A stretch of 64,000 nt of DNA from Gelidibacter pelagius (GTDB lineage Bacteria > Bacteroidota > Bacteroidia > Flavobacteriales > Flavobacteriaceae): the NCBI RefSeq assembly GCF_017581925.1, contig NZ_JAGEVG010000011.1, positions 115,105 through 179,104 on the forward strand, in the 5' to 3' direction. The notes beneath the pieces were generated by a model that worked only from the letters and a program-made list of their open reading frames with translations, searched no databases and was not told the origin of the DNA. This document shows positions 19,326 through 29,378 of the stretch, one piece after another (within the stretch, counting starts at the first letter, position 1; each line of letters begins with the position of its first letter). The position numbers and the translations under genes were made by a program.

Positions 19326-21590
19326 TTAGTTGTTGGATGGTTGTGAACTATTGTTAACTCCCCAGTTTTTATTCGGCTGGTCACCCATTACAAAATGTAA
19401 AGTGCCACCTTTCAGGATATCTTCATGTGAGATTCTTGTTTGATTAAAATCCTTTCCATTCAAGGTTGCAGATTGGATATAGAAATTTTTATCTGAAACA
19501 TGTTCTGCTTCAATAACAAAGGTTTTATTATCTGAAAGCTTAATTGTTGCTTTTTCAAATATCGGGGTTCCGATTTCGTATTCTGCCGAAGCAGGGTTCA
19601 TAGGATATAAACCTATTGAGCTCAAGACGTACCATGCGCTCATTTGTCCGCAGTCTTCATTTCCACTCAACCCATTCGGAGTGGTGTTGTATTGCGTATC
19701 CATAATTTGACGTGCCCAATATTGTGTACGCCAAGGCTGATTGGCATGATTGAACATATAGGCGATATGGTGGCTTGGTTCATTCCCATGTGCATATTGA
19801 CCGATAAGTCCGGTGATATCCGCAGAAATATTATCGCCTGTAATTTCAGAACTTTCTGTAAATAACTGCTCCAATCGTTTTGAAAACGCATCATTTCCAC
19901 CGTGGATTTTAATCAGATCATCCACGTCCTGTGGTACAAACCAACTGTGTTGCCAAGCGTTACCTTCGGTATAATCGGTTTGTTCTCTGTGGTTGGAATG
20001 TTTGGGATCAAAAGGTTCGTTCCACGATTTTCCATCTACCGATTTTCCACGCATAAATCCTGACCCTTCATCATATAAATACTGGTAGGCTTTTGATCGG
20101 TTTAAGAAAAACTGATAGTCTTCTTCCTTTCCTAATTCTTTTGCCATTTCGGCCACACACCAATCGTTATAGGCGTATTCCAAAGTGATGGTCACCGATT
20201 CGTCCAATAAACTATAAGGAATATAGCCGTATTTTTTATAATGATCCAGGCCACGTTCATCCTGCATCATGGTGTTTTTCATAGCTGCATAGGCCTTTTC
20301 CACATCAAAACCACGAATTCCTTTTTTGTAGGCTTCAACAATCACAGGAATCGAATGGTAGCCAGTCATGGTATTTGTTTCATTCCCGTATAAGGTCCAG
20401 ACAGGTAAAATTTCTCTAACCTCATAATAGGCCAACATCGAGTTGACCATATCAGAAACCCGATCTCTGGCAATGAATGTTAATAACGGGTGCTCTGCTC
20501 TAAAGGTGTCCCAAAGCGATAAGGTAGAATAGGCGGTATAATTTTTGGCGGTCACAATACTGTCATTTTCCATTCTGAATTGGCCGTTTTTATCACTAAA
20601 AGTTACGGGTGCCAATTGGGCGTGGTAAAGTGCCGTATAGAAAATAGTTTTTAACGAATCCGTTGGGGTCTCAACAACAATAGTCGACAAGGCTGATTCC
20701 CATAACTTATCAGCAGCTGCCTTAGTTTTATCAAAATCAAAACCATCAACTCCCATGTTTTCTTTAGCATTTTCAATGCTCACAGAGGACAAGGCCACTT
20801 TGGCAAATAATTCGGTGCTTTTTTCAGCAGGATCAAAAAATAATTGAGCGGATGTTTTAACACCTTCATTTTCCCCTTCTTGAAAAACCTCTCCATCGAC
20901 ATATATGTTATAATCTGCAATTGGCTTTGAGAATTTCGCCACGAAAAATACTTTCTGATTATGCGCCCACCCTGTACTATGACGGTATCCGCTAATAGTG
21001 TATCGGTCTTCCACTTTAAGTGAGGTAGCAACCGCTTTATCCCAATTGATTGCGAAGCCCAAATCTATTACTACCGATTGTTCATCACCCTCTTTAAAAG
21101 TGTATTTATGATAAGCTGTTCTATCTGATGTGGTCAATTCGACATTGATATCATGGTCTTCCAAAAACACTTGGTAATATCCAGGCGTTGCGGTTTCGTT
21201 GTTATGATTGTAAGTGGATTTATACGCAAGACTATCGCGGGACATTGGGTTTGGCGTTAAGTCCACCGCTTTATTGATGGGCATAAAAATAATATCTGCC
21301 AAGTCGCCAATCCCTGTTCCACTCAAGCTTAAATGACTGAAACCAATAGCAGTATCATCAGAGTAATGATATCCTGAACACCAATCCCAAGCACTGATGC
21401 CGTTTACTGGGCTCACTTGCAACATTCCAAAAGGCACGGTTGCTCCGGGATATGTATGTCCATGTCCACCCGTACCGATAAAAGGATCTACATAACTGTT
21501 AATTGCGGTTTCACTTTTTACAGTTTCAGGTTGCTTATTACAGCTTACAATTAAAATAGCGGATAGAATAATGAGATATTTGTTTTTCAT
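19326..21590 (-). CDS. GH92 alpha-mannosidase (lipoprotein)
   Basis: Fourth GH92 exo-alpha-mannosidase, 754 aa, with a lipoprotein leader (MKNKYLIILSAILIVSC). Motifs: VDPFIGTGGHGHTYPGA, GFSHLSLSGTGIGD, YAHGNEPSHHIAYMF and GNEDCGQMSAWYVLSSIGL. It resembles the 10-kb copy more than the first two copies. It is the first gene of the leftward operon that includes the symporter, and starts 210 bp from the divergent LytS kinase gene, so the region 21591-21800 should hold both promoters. Confidence 0.94.
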   Translation of the reverse strand: MKNKYLIILSAILIVSCNKQPETVKSETAINSYVDPFIGTGGHGHTYPGATVPFGMLQVSPVNGISAWDWCSGYHYSDDTAIGFSHLSLSGTGIGDLADIIFMPINKAVDLTPNPMSRDSLAYKSTYNHNNETATPGYYQVFLEDHDINVELTTSDRTAYHKYTFKEGDEQSVVIDLGFAINWDKAVATSLKVEDRYTISGYRHSTGWAHNQKVFFVAKFSKPIADYNIYVDGEVFQEGENEGVKTSAQLFFDPAEKSTELFAKVALSSVSIENAKENMGVDGFDFDKTKAAADKLWESALSTIVVETPTDSLKTIFYTALYHAQLAPVTFSDKNGQFRMENDSIVTAKNYTAYSTLSLWDTFRAEHPLLTFIARDRVSDMVNSMLAYYEVREILPVWTLYGNETNTMTGYHSIPVIVEAYKKGIRGFDVEKAYAAMKNTMMQDERGLDHYKKYGYIPYSLLDESVTITLEYAYNDWCVAEMAKELGKEEDYQFFLNRSKAYQYLYDEGSGFMRGKSVDGKSWNEPFDPKHSNHREQTDYTEGNAWQHSWFVPQDVDDLIKIHGGNDAFSKRLEQLFTESSEITGDNISADITGLIGQYAHGNEPSHHIAYMFNHANQPWRTQYWARQIMDTQYNTTPNGLSGNEDCGQMSAWYVLSSIGLYPMNPASAEYEIGTPIFEKATIKLSDNKTFVIEAEHVSDKNFYIQSATLNGKDFNQTRISHEDILKGGTLHFVMGDQPNKNWGVNNSSQPSNN

Positions 21591-21800
21591 ACTTATATTT
21601 TATTCCAAATTATCGAATACTTATTGTGTTTTAGGTTCAATCTATATACACCAGGTTTCAGAGCCTCTCATCGAATAATCAAAAACTAAATTTCCAAAGA
21701 GAGTTCACTCCATAAATTTTCATAAATTTAACCACAATTGAAATTAATTTAGACGGACAACGCGTTAACTCTCCTGAACATCACGAAATTTTTTATATAA

Positions 21801-22865
21801 ATGACCTTTACCTCCAAACGCATCTATAAAATATCATTTTGGCATCACATCATTTTTTGGGTGGTCTATTTTTTGTTCAATACATTTCGTTGGGGAAGCT
21901 ACTTCAATGACTACCTATATTCATTAAAAACAAATCTTCTGGGCTTCCCTATACATATAGCTTTATGTTACTTCAATATTTACTTTTTGATGCCAAAGCT
22001 ATTGTTCAAAAAAAGGTATCTGCCCTATGTCATCCTGATTATCTCAGCCATCTATTTAATGGTGCTTGCAAAGTTCAATCTGACCTATTTTTTAATAAGT
22101 AATAATGTTTGGCCAGAAGGCCCTGAACCTATAAATCATTTGACACTCAACTACACTGTTGACATGATGATTGGGGAGCTTTATGTCATCACATTTGTGA
22201 CCGCCATTAAAGTAACTTTAGATTTTTTAAAAGAACAAAAGAGGGTTGCCGACCTTGAAAAAGATCAATTAGAAACAGAATTATTGTTTTTAAAATCGCA
22301 AATCTCGCCGCACTTTTTTTTCAATACCCTTAATAACATTCATTCGTTGGCTCTAGAAAAATCAAATAAAACGTCCAAAATCATTTTAAGGCTTTCAGAA
22401 TTAATGCGGTACCTACTGTATGAAACAAAATCCAAGCGACAATCATTAGAAAAGGAAATCATCTGCATTCAAAATTACTTGGATCTGGAAAAGATTCGCC
22501 ATGACGATTTACTTGAAGTCAATATGGCCATTTCGGGAGATTTAGAAGACAAAGAGATAGCCCCTATTTTATTGCTCACTTTTGTCGAAAATGCTTTCAA
22601 ACACGGCGTTAGCAAAAACATTGGACTCGTTAAAGTTGACATTGATTTCACAATTGAAGAAGATTTTCTTTATTTTACCCTCTCGAACCCTTTACCTGCA
22701 GTAACGGAATTTAAAAATGACATCAATCACTCCAGTGGTATTGGTTTAGAAAATGTGAAAAAAAGACTGAAATTAGGTTATGACAAAGACGACTACGAGC
22801 TTACCATAAGTGATGACAATCATATCTTTACAGTAAAGCTTAAAATAAGAGTGAGTAACTTATAA
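21801..22865 (+). CDS. LytS-type sensor histidine kinase
   Basis: Membrane kinase of the LytS/YehU (His_kinase) family, 354 aa. Four hydrophobic segments lie in residues ~12-140, followed by a coiled stretch (about 143-165). The phosphoacceptor box QISPHFFFNTLNNIHSLALE has H171 as the phosphorylated residue. The ATP-binding C-terminal half carries ENAFKHG and SSGIGLENVKKRL. It is divergent from the leftward glycan operon and followed after 45 bp by its LytTR partner, so it probably senses a glycan product or intermediate and controls the neighbouring operons (inference). Confidence 0.92.
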   Translation: MTFTSKRIYKISFWHHIIFWVVYFLFNTFRWGSYFNDYLYSLKTNLLGFPIHIALCYFNIYFLMPKLLFKKRYLPYVILIISAIYLMVLAKFNLTYFLISNNVWPEGPEPINHLTLNYTVDMMIGELYVITFVTAIKVTLDFLKEQKRVADLEKDQLETELLFLKSQISPHFFFNTLNNIHSLALEKSNKTSKIILRLSELMRYLLYETKSKRQSLEKEIICIQNYLDLEKIRHDDLLEVNMAISGDLEDKEIAPILLLTFVENAFKHGVSKNIGLVKVDIDFTIEEDFLYFTLSNPLPAVTEFKNDINHSSGIGLENVKKRLKLGYDKDDYELTISDDNHIFTVKLKIRVSNL

Positions 22866-22910
22866 CCGTAGAGTATTTCTTAAAAGTCTCTTCCTACTAA
22901 AACAAAAGGC

Positions 22911-23621
22911 ATGAAAATTAAGTGTTTAATTATTGACGACGAGCCATTAGCTGTTAATGTAATTAAAAATTACCTGCAGAAGATTGAAGACATCGAGTTG
23001 TCTAACACCTTCAATAACGCTATTGACGGATTGAATTATTTAAAGCACCATAAGGTTGATGTTATTTTTTTGGACATTAATATGCCGGTTCTTGACGGGA
23101 TGAATTTTATCAAAAGTTTAAAGGAACCTCCTTTAATAATTATTACCAGTGCCTATACTGAATATGCCATTGAGACGTATGAACTTGATGTCCTTGATTA
23201 TTTGGTCAAACCAATTGAATTCCCGAGGTTCATGAATGCGCTAAACAAGGTTTACCGTAGAATGAACATTAATCAACCTGCTTCAGAGACTGGTAAATCA
23301 CGCCCCTATCTTTTCATTAAAATCGATAAGAAAAAAATGAAAAAGGTGTTTTTGGATGAAATATTGGTTGTCGAAAGCTTAAAGGATTATTTAAAAATCA
23401 ATACGACCAACGGCCGATTTATGATTCATAGTACCTTATCAGATTTCACTAACTTATTACCTTCCACAGACTTTATCAGGATCCATAGATCCTATACCAT
23501 TTCAATCAATAAGATTGATGCCGTTGAAGGTAACAGTATTGAAATTGATGGCATGAGGTATGTGATCGGAAGGTCTTATATTGATGAAGTCAAGGACAAG
23601 ATTTTAAATTCTTCCATTTAG
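22911..23621 (+). CDS. LytTR-family response regulator
   Basis: Response regulator of 236 aa. The receiver domain (1-~120) shows IIDDEPLA, phosphoacceptor D55 in VIFLDINMPVLDG, T at the ITSAY position and K in LVKPIEF. A LytTR DNA-binding domain follows (about 135-235) with VESLKDYLKINT and FIRIHRSYTISINKID. Partner of the kinase just upstream. LytTR regulators normally bind paired direct repeats; I did not identify such repeats with confidence in the 21591-21800 gap or upstream of susC. Confidence 0.92.
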   Translation: MKIKCLIIDDEPLAVNVIKNYLQKIEDIELSNTFNNAIDGLNYLKHHKVDVIFLDINMPVLDGMNFIKSLKEPPLIIITSAYTEYAIETYELDVLDYLVKPIEFPRFMNALNKVYRRMNINQPASETGKSRPYLFIKIDKKKMKKVFLDEILVVESLKDYLKINTTNGRFMIHSTLSDFTNLLPSTDFIRIHRSYTISINKIDAVEGNSIEIDGMRYVIGRSYIDEVKDKILNSSI

Positions 23622-23879
23622 AAATCAAGTATTCAGCACAAAGTACTAAGAAATAAAAACGCTTTTAATACGATATTCTCAGCTCTGATTTTGGGTGTTT
23701 TTTGGTGCTTTTTTCGAACAAAACAACCTCACTTCTTGTCTTTTTTAATCCTCAATATTCTAAACAAGTATGATTTCTGAGGGAAGGACTATTGAGTACT
23801 TACTTCACTATTAAATATTTCCTATACATTCCCTTTTATATTTGAACATCAGCCCAAAAACCTTTAGTTATTGAAATCA

Positions 23880-23911
23880 AAAAAGGGAGAACTTCTAAAA
23901 GTTCTCCCTTT
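23880..23911 (-). terminator. Rho-independent terminator after susD
   Basis: Perfect 13-bp stem AAAGGGAGAACTT / AAGTTCTCCCTTT with a 4-base loop, followed on the minus strand by a T-run. It lies 40 bp past the SusD stop. It also lies in the convergent gap after the LytTR gene and may serve both sides. The rest of the 330-bp gap 23622-23951 shows nothing else clear. Confidence 0.85.
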
Positions 23912-23951
23912 CGACTAAACATAAAAATAAAAAAATGAAATCTTATTTATC

Positions 23952-25880
23952 TTACTCCTGTTTTGCCCACCATAATGGCGTAAACACGTCATCAGGACCT
24001 CCTAATTTGTCAACGGCTTGCGCATATCCACCAGGGATATTATTCGGGAAATTAGATGGGTATTTTAACCTTTGCGGAAAAAACTTGATGTCACTTGTCA
24101 TATAATTGCCGTCAGTCAATGCTGGCATATTAGTTAAAGGAGTTTCAATGGCAAGGTTTTCAAAAAATGGCAACCCTAAACGTCTTTGGTCGTTCCAAGT
24201 TTCCAATGGTAACCATGGCGTTTGAGCAATAAACTTTTGAGTAATAATTTTTGTCAAAAGATCATTTTTAATATTACCATTTTCGTACAGATTATTTACT
24301 GGGTATTTTAACGTAGCTGTACCAGCAGCACCAGTATAACCATTCTTATAAGTCACAGCTATTGATGTTGGTGGCTCATCAGTATGAGTCCAACTAACAG
24401 AGGTTCCTACCCTACTATAATCTTCAGAAGCCAAATAATCACTTAATTGACTTGAAGTACCGTTGTAAGCAAAGCTATCAGCAATACCTTGCTCATAAGC
24501 TTCTTTTCCACCCATTGGCACAGTCCAGCCTCTTACAGCTGCTTCCGCAATTAAAAAATGAGATTCCCATGAGGCGAAGAATACTCTTTCACTCGTCCCA
24601 TTTCTGTACTTTTTTACCATACGTGGTAAAGCACCTGCCAAGTTAATCATCTCATTTTTAATTTTCTTTCCAGGTGCCACCCAGTTACCTCCAGCATACG
24701 CGTTCCATGTATTAGCACCATTAAGGGTTTTCAAAACGTCATCTACATCCTTGCCTTCAGAATCTTGAACAATATTTGCAATCACGCCTGTAGATTTCTC
24801 ATCACTATTGCCCATATATTGTGGGTTGTTAAAATCTCCGGGTACTGTATATATCTTGTAAGCTCTTGGGTCAATTGTGTTTTGTAAGCCATCAAAGAAG
24901 TATCCTGCCGAAGGATCATTTGTTTTCAGTGCAAAATGCTCATCAAATCGGAGTCCCATATAGTTTGCCGGTTTAATGTGCGCTTGTTGAGCAGCCGATA
25001 GCACATCTGCAGACGGAATACCACCTAACCCAATCATCAAGTTGTTAAGTGTCGCAGTTATTTCCTGATTATACCAAGGTCTGGTCATAACTCCTGTAAA
25101 ATTATCCCATCCATTATTTTCTTCAACGGCAAAATTATCTGCTGCTTCTTTGATAAAATCACCAGCTACAGCACTTTCAAATTCTGATTGGGCTTTTGCC
25201 GGATCTACCTCTGACAAACGCATTGCTAAACGCATTCTTAAAGAATTTGCGTACTTTCTCCATTTTGCGTAATCATAACCGTAAGCCGGATCCAGATCTT
25301 TTAAAGCATCACTTTGATTCGTTAAACTAAGATCTAATGCATTTGAAGCTTCTTTTAACTCTTCAAGAATGTAATAATAGACAGTTTGCACATCGCTGTA
25401 CTCAGGGTTGACACCTTGAAAACCATCTACAGGGATAGGACCAAAATTATCAGCCATTTCACTCATAATGTAGGCACGCCAAATTCTTGCTACTTGCTTA
25501 AGGTTTGGCGTATGCTCTCTAGCTGTTCCTACTTCCATTTGTTGGTCAGCAACTTTGATACCCGCATTAATGTTTCTCAACCATGAAGAAATATAACCAT
25601 TGTAATAGTCACTTGACCAACCATCGTTCGGACTACCTGCTGATATCCCTGCAGGCTTAATCATTCGTGATGCACGATCCCAATAGAGAACGAATACGCG
25701 CTCAGCAATATGTGGATCTTGTTGGGCACCTCCTATAGAATTATTAATAAAATACTCTATCTGTACTTGATCGCCACTTGCTGCGACAGGATCTATATTT
25801 AATTCTTCAAACTCAGAACAGGACAGGAATGCTAACAGCACACCACCAACTAAGCTTGTTTTTTTTAATATTTTTCTCAT
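23952..25880 (-). CDS. susD: SusD-like surface glycan-binding lipoprotein
   Basis: Outer-membrane lipoprotein of the SusD/RagB group (642 aa, closer to the SusD-like_2 type). The leader MRKILKKTSLVGGVLLAFLSC gives lipidation at Cys21, followed by the usual FEELNIDP. TPR-rich body with KWRKYANSLRMRLAMRLS and a C-terminal WNDQRRLGLPFF segment. It lies 44 bp after its SusC partner and would cap the transporter and bind the incoming oligosaccharide. Confidence 0.93.
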   Translation of the reverse strand: MRKILKKTSLVGGVLLAFLSCSEFEELNIDPVAASGDQVQIEYFINNSIGGAQQDPHIAERVFVLYWDRASRMIKPAGISAGSPNDGWSSDYYNGYISSWLRNINAGIKVADQQMEVGTAREHTPNLKQVARIWRAYIMSEMADNFGPIPVDGFQGVNPEYSDVQTVYYYILEELKEASNALDLSLTNQSDALKDLDPAYGYDYAKWRKYANSLRMRLAMRLSEVDPAKAQSEFESAVAGDFIKEAADNFAVEENNGWDNFTGVMTRPWYNQEITATLNNLMIGLGGIPSADVLSAAQQAHIKPANYMGLRFDEHFALKTNDPSAGYFFDGLQNTIDPRAYKIYTVPGDFNNPQYMGNSDEKSTGVIANIVQDSEGKDVDDVLKTLNGANTWNAYAGGNWVAPGKKIKNEMINLAGALPRMVKKYRNGTSERVFFASWESHFLIAEAAVRGWTVPMGGKEAYEQGIADSFAYNGTSSQLSDYLASEDYSRVGTSVSWTHTDEPPTSIAVTYKNGYTGAAGTATLKYPVNNLYENGNIKNDLLTKIITQKFIAQTPWLPLETWNDQRRLGLPFFENLAIETPLTNMPALTDGNYMTSDIKFFPQRLKYPSNFPNNIPGGYAQAVDKLGGPDDVFTPLWWAKQE

Positions 25881-25924
25881 AACTTGTATATTATAATTTT
25901 TGTAACTTAAATGATACGTTAATT

Positions 25925-28900
25925 TTAGAAACTTAAAGATACGTTCAAGAATACGCTACTTGTTGTTGGAGGTGAAAGGTATTCAAAACCTGTGGCATTG
26001 GTAGAAGTCGCAAAAACAGACTCTGGATCAATACCATTTAAGTTATTTTTCAACATCCATACGTTGTTCGCAGAAAGTCCTAATTTAAGATTTTGTATTC
26101 CAGAACCTCCTAACCATTCTGATGGTATAGAATAATTAAGGTTAATATTTCTCAACCTTACGTTGGTAGCATCGTAAATATTGGCTTCATTAATCCCTAA
26201 GTTTCCAGATCTCGTTGTAATAGCTTCCCAATATCTCTGAGGTGAAACACCTTGGCTATTTACCGTATAACCCCCACTTCCATCACTAACAACACCATCA
26301 ACAACAATGTCAGCTCTTTCGCCATTAACAACAGTCACTGCAGCGTTCCCAGAAAGCTGCATCGCATGATTTGAACCAGAGAAAATCTCTCCACCTATTC
26401 GAGCGTCAATCAAGAATCCTAAAGATAGGTTTTTATAAGTAAAATTGTTTGAAAAACCGATCATTGCTTTAGGTTGTTGCTCTCCTAATTTAAACCTTTC
26501 ACCATTATTGGCAGCTACAGGCAATCCTGTGCCGTCCAAAATAATTTGTCCGTAATATGGACTGGTTTGATCCGTTACTCTATCAAACTTAGTACCCCAT
26601 ATTTCGCCATAACCACCTCCTTCAATTGCGAGGACTGATAAATTATCATAACCTCCCAAACGGAACTGAGTGACGTCATCTGCTAAACTTTCAATTGTAT
26701 TTTTATTTGTTGAATAGTTAATGCTTGCATCCCAGCTAAAACCTTCTGGGTCATCAAGAATTCTACCATTAAGAGATAACTCAACACCTTTGTTTTGTAC
26801 ATCTCCGGCATTGACCATCTTCTCATTATAACCACTCAATGGATCCAACGGTAAACCAATCAATTGGTTGGTAGCGTTAGATTTGTACCAAGCAAAATCC
26901 AATCCTAATCTATTATTGAAGAAACGTGCTTCAAAACCAACTTCTTGTGATTTGATCAACTCACTTCTTAAATCAGGATTAAAAAGGGTATTGTTTGTTC
27001 CTGCAGTCGTATTCCCATTGGAATCATTACCAATCCAATAACTGTTATAAAGCCTGTATGGCGGAAGGTCATTACCTACAGTAGCGTAAGACGCTCTAAT
27101 TTTACCAAAGGTTAACCACCCTGGTAATTCAGAACCGGCCTTTCTAATCATATCTGTAAATACGAATGACCCACTAATAGATGGATAGAAGAATGATCTG
27201 TTTTCCTTACTTAAAGTCGAAGACCAGTCATTACGTCCTGTAAAATCAACAAATAAGAATCCGTCATAATTGATTTGGAAAGTTCCATAAAGAGAATTGG
27301 TTCTTCTCTCAGATGAGCCTTGATTGACACTTGGAGCATTTTCACCGTTATTCAATGAGAATAGGTTAGGAACTACAAGAACTCCAGAACTTCCGCTAAT
27401 ATGATTAGAACTTCGTCCCATGATATTTCCACCAAGAGTTGCAGAACCTCCAAATTTACCAATAATATCATCTTGAGCGGCCATCAATAAGAAACTGAAG
27501 TTTTTCTCGATAAAAGAGTCTTTCCCAAAACCATATCTTCCGGTATCGTTTCCTGGGCTACCTGCGTATAATTTAGATTCGGTGGTAGTTGTATAAATAT
27601 CAGCACCTGCTCTTACTTCAGAACTTAACCAATCTGTAATATCATATTTAATAGATCCGTTCAATAAGAAACGATCTCTCGCATCATTACTCAATCTGTT
27701 TTTCACAGACCAGTATGGGTTTTCAGAGTTCTCAGTAGTAAACCATCTCATTTTACCAAACTCATCAGAACTATTTTCAAATTGGGTAATATCCAATGAC
27801 ACTGGCAACTGTGCGAGTGTTCCAAAAGCATTATTGTTATTTGAACCATTTAAAGGTCTGTTACCTGCTTTAGTATTGATATACTGAACTTTCACATCAG
27901 TGGTCCATTTCTTATTTTCTCCAAAATTTGAAACCGCTCTGGTAGTTAAGTTCAATCGTTCTAAAGTTGATCCAGGGACATTACTATCATCATGCAAATA
28001 ACTGGCAGAGGAGTATAATGAAGTACCTTCTGTCACTTGTTGTTGGAATGATAAGCTATAAGTTTGGTTAAACCCACCATCATAGTAGTTGCCCATATTA
28101 TCATAAGCTCTTAAAGTTGTTGGATCACCTTTCCAATCAGTAACGGATTGTCCTTCAATCTTGGTTCCCCAACTCTTTCGAGCATAATCCTTATTTGTAG
28201 CATCATAAACGCCATCATAACCTTGAGAGAATGAACTTTGGGTCTTTGGTTCCAGAAACATTCTTTCAAAACCTGTAGTTGCAGAAAAAGTAATACCTAA
28301 TCCCTTTCTTGCTTTACCGGTTTTAGTGGTGATCAAAATAACACCGTTACCTGCACGTGAGCCATAAAGAGCCGCTGCAGATGCACCTTTTAAAACTGTC
28401 ATGGTTTCAATATCATCAGGGTTTAAATCTCCCAGACCATTTCCCATATCTTGTGAAGGGTTCCAGAAGTCATTATTGTCAGCTCCCGTAAAGTTATCCA
28501 TAGGAACGCCATCAACAACTATCAACGGCTGGTTATCTCCAGTAAGTGAGCTATTTCCACGAAGGACAATTTTAGAAGAACTGGCAGGACCATTACTTCC
28601 TTTAATCACCTGAATACCTGCTATCTTACCAGATAAAGCATTGGCGACGTTGGTTTCTCTCGCTTCTGTCAAGGCCTCACCCTTTACTTCCTGAACAGCA
28701 TATCCTAAAGATTTACGTTCTCTTTTAATCCCAAGTGCAGTAACTACTACTTCGTCCAAAAGACTCACGTCTTCTACGAGAGAGACGTTGATTGTGCTTT
28801 GACTATTAATAGCAATCTCTTGGGTAGTAAAGCCCATGTAAGAAAACTGCAAAATGCCTTCCTCACCTGGTACATTAATACTGTAATTACCATCAAAATC

Positions 28901-29065
28901 TGTTGTTGTTCCTGTGCTAGTGCCTTTAAGAACCACACTAACTCCTGGAAGTCCCAAACTGCTTGCAGCGTCAACAACAACTCCTTTTACCGTTGTTTGC
29001 GCCTGCATACCATAAGTGCATAGAATCCCAAACACAAACAGTAATTTAAGTACCTTTTTTGTCAT
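25925..29065 (-). CDS. susC: SusC-like TonB-dependent transporter
   Basis: Outer-membrane TonB-dependent transporter, 1046 aa. It has a signal peptide (ending near MQAQ) and a carboxypeptidase-regulatory-like domain (about 24-100; VKGVVVDAASSLGLPG to FSYMGF). A TonB-box region DEVVVTALG and a plug with the SusC hallmark KGASAAALYGSRAGNGVI come next. The C-terminal beta-barrel ends in the aromatic VFLNVSLSF. The protein imports oligosaccharide fragments into the periplasm. The 313-bp gap in front of it suggests a promoter of its own. Confidence 0.95.
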   Translation of the reverse strand: MTKKVLKLLFVFGILCTYGMQAQTTVKGVVVDAASSLGLPGVSVVLKGTSTGTTTDFDGNYSINVPGEEGILQFSYMGFTTQEIAINSQSTINVSLVEDVSLLDEVVVTALGIKRERKSLGYAVQEVKGEALTEARETNVANALSGKIAGIQVIKGSNGPASSSKIVLRGNSSLTGDNQPLIVVDGVPMDNFTGADNNDFWNPSQDMGNGLGDLNPDDIETMTVLKGASAAALYGSRAGNGVILITTKTGKARKGLGITFSATTGFERMFLEPKTQSSFSQGYDGVYDATNKDYARKSWGTKIEGQSVTDWKGDPTTLRAYDNMGNYYDGGFNQTYSLSFQQQVTEGTSLYSSASYLHDDSNVPGSTLERLNLTTRAVSNFGENKKWTTDVKVQYINTKAGNRPLNGSNNNNAFGTLAQLPVSLDITQFENSSDEFGKMRWFTTENSENPYWSVKNRLSNDARDRFLLNGSIKYDITDWLSSEVRAGADIYTTTTESKLYAGSPGNDTGRYGFGKDSFIEKNFSFLLMAAQDDIIGKFGGSATLGGNIMGRSSNHISGSSGVLVVPNLFSLNNGENAPSVNQGSSERRTNSLYGTFQINYDGFLFVDFTGRNDWSSTLSKENRSFFYPSISGSFVFTDMIRKAGSELPGWLTFGKIRASYATVGNDLPPYRLYNSYWIGNDSNGNTTAGTNNTLFNPDLRSELIKSQEVGFEARFFNNRLGLDFAWYKSNATNQLIGLPLDPLSGYNEKMVNAGDVQNKGVELSLNGRILDDPEGFSWDASINYSTNKNTIESLADDVTQFRLGGYDNLSVLAIEGGGYGEIWGTKFDRVTDQTSPYYGQIILDGTGLPVAANNGERFKLGEQQPKAMIGFSNNFTYKNLSLGFLIDARIGGEIFSGSNHAMQLSGNAAVTVVNGERADIVVDGVVSDGSGGYTVNSQGVSPQRYWEAITTRSGNLGINEANIYDATNVRLRNINLNYSIPSEWLGGSGIQNLKLGLSANNVWMLKNNLNGIDPESVFATSTNATGFEYLSPPTTSSVFLNVSLSF

Positions 29066-29378
29066 AATTTTGTTATAAGTTTAATTTGATTTCTTAAATG
29101 AATGCAATAAAGCCATCATTTGTAAATATTTTCGACTAATGACGTTTTTAGTAAGGAGTAGGGCGACATATAACCTTGTAGTAAGCAAAATATTGCCAAA
29201 TTTGAGTTAAAATAACTTTAGAATTAGAATAATATTTTCAAAGGCAACTATTATAAAAATAGTGGTGTTTCTCTACTGTTTATTTCTGCTTTTATCCCAC
29301 AAAATTTTAAGTTTTTTAATCCTTTTCCTTAAAAATAATTATGCTTAAAAAAGAATTTGAGGTCAAATTCCCAGCACA
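29066..29378. other. 313-bp leader/promoter region of susCD
   Basis: AT-rich, no ORF of note. It must contain the susCD promoter, since the upstream GH20 gene is separated by this gap. I saw no perfect TAnnTTTG box on the minus strand and no clear hairpin. Confidence 0.5.
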
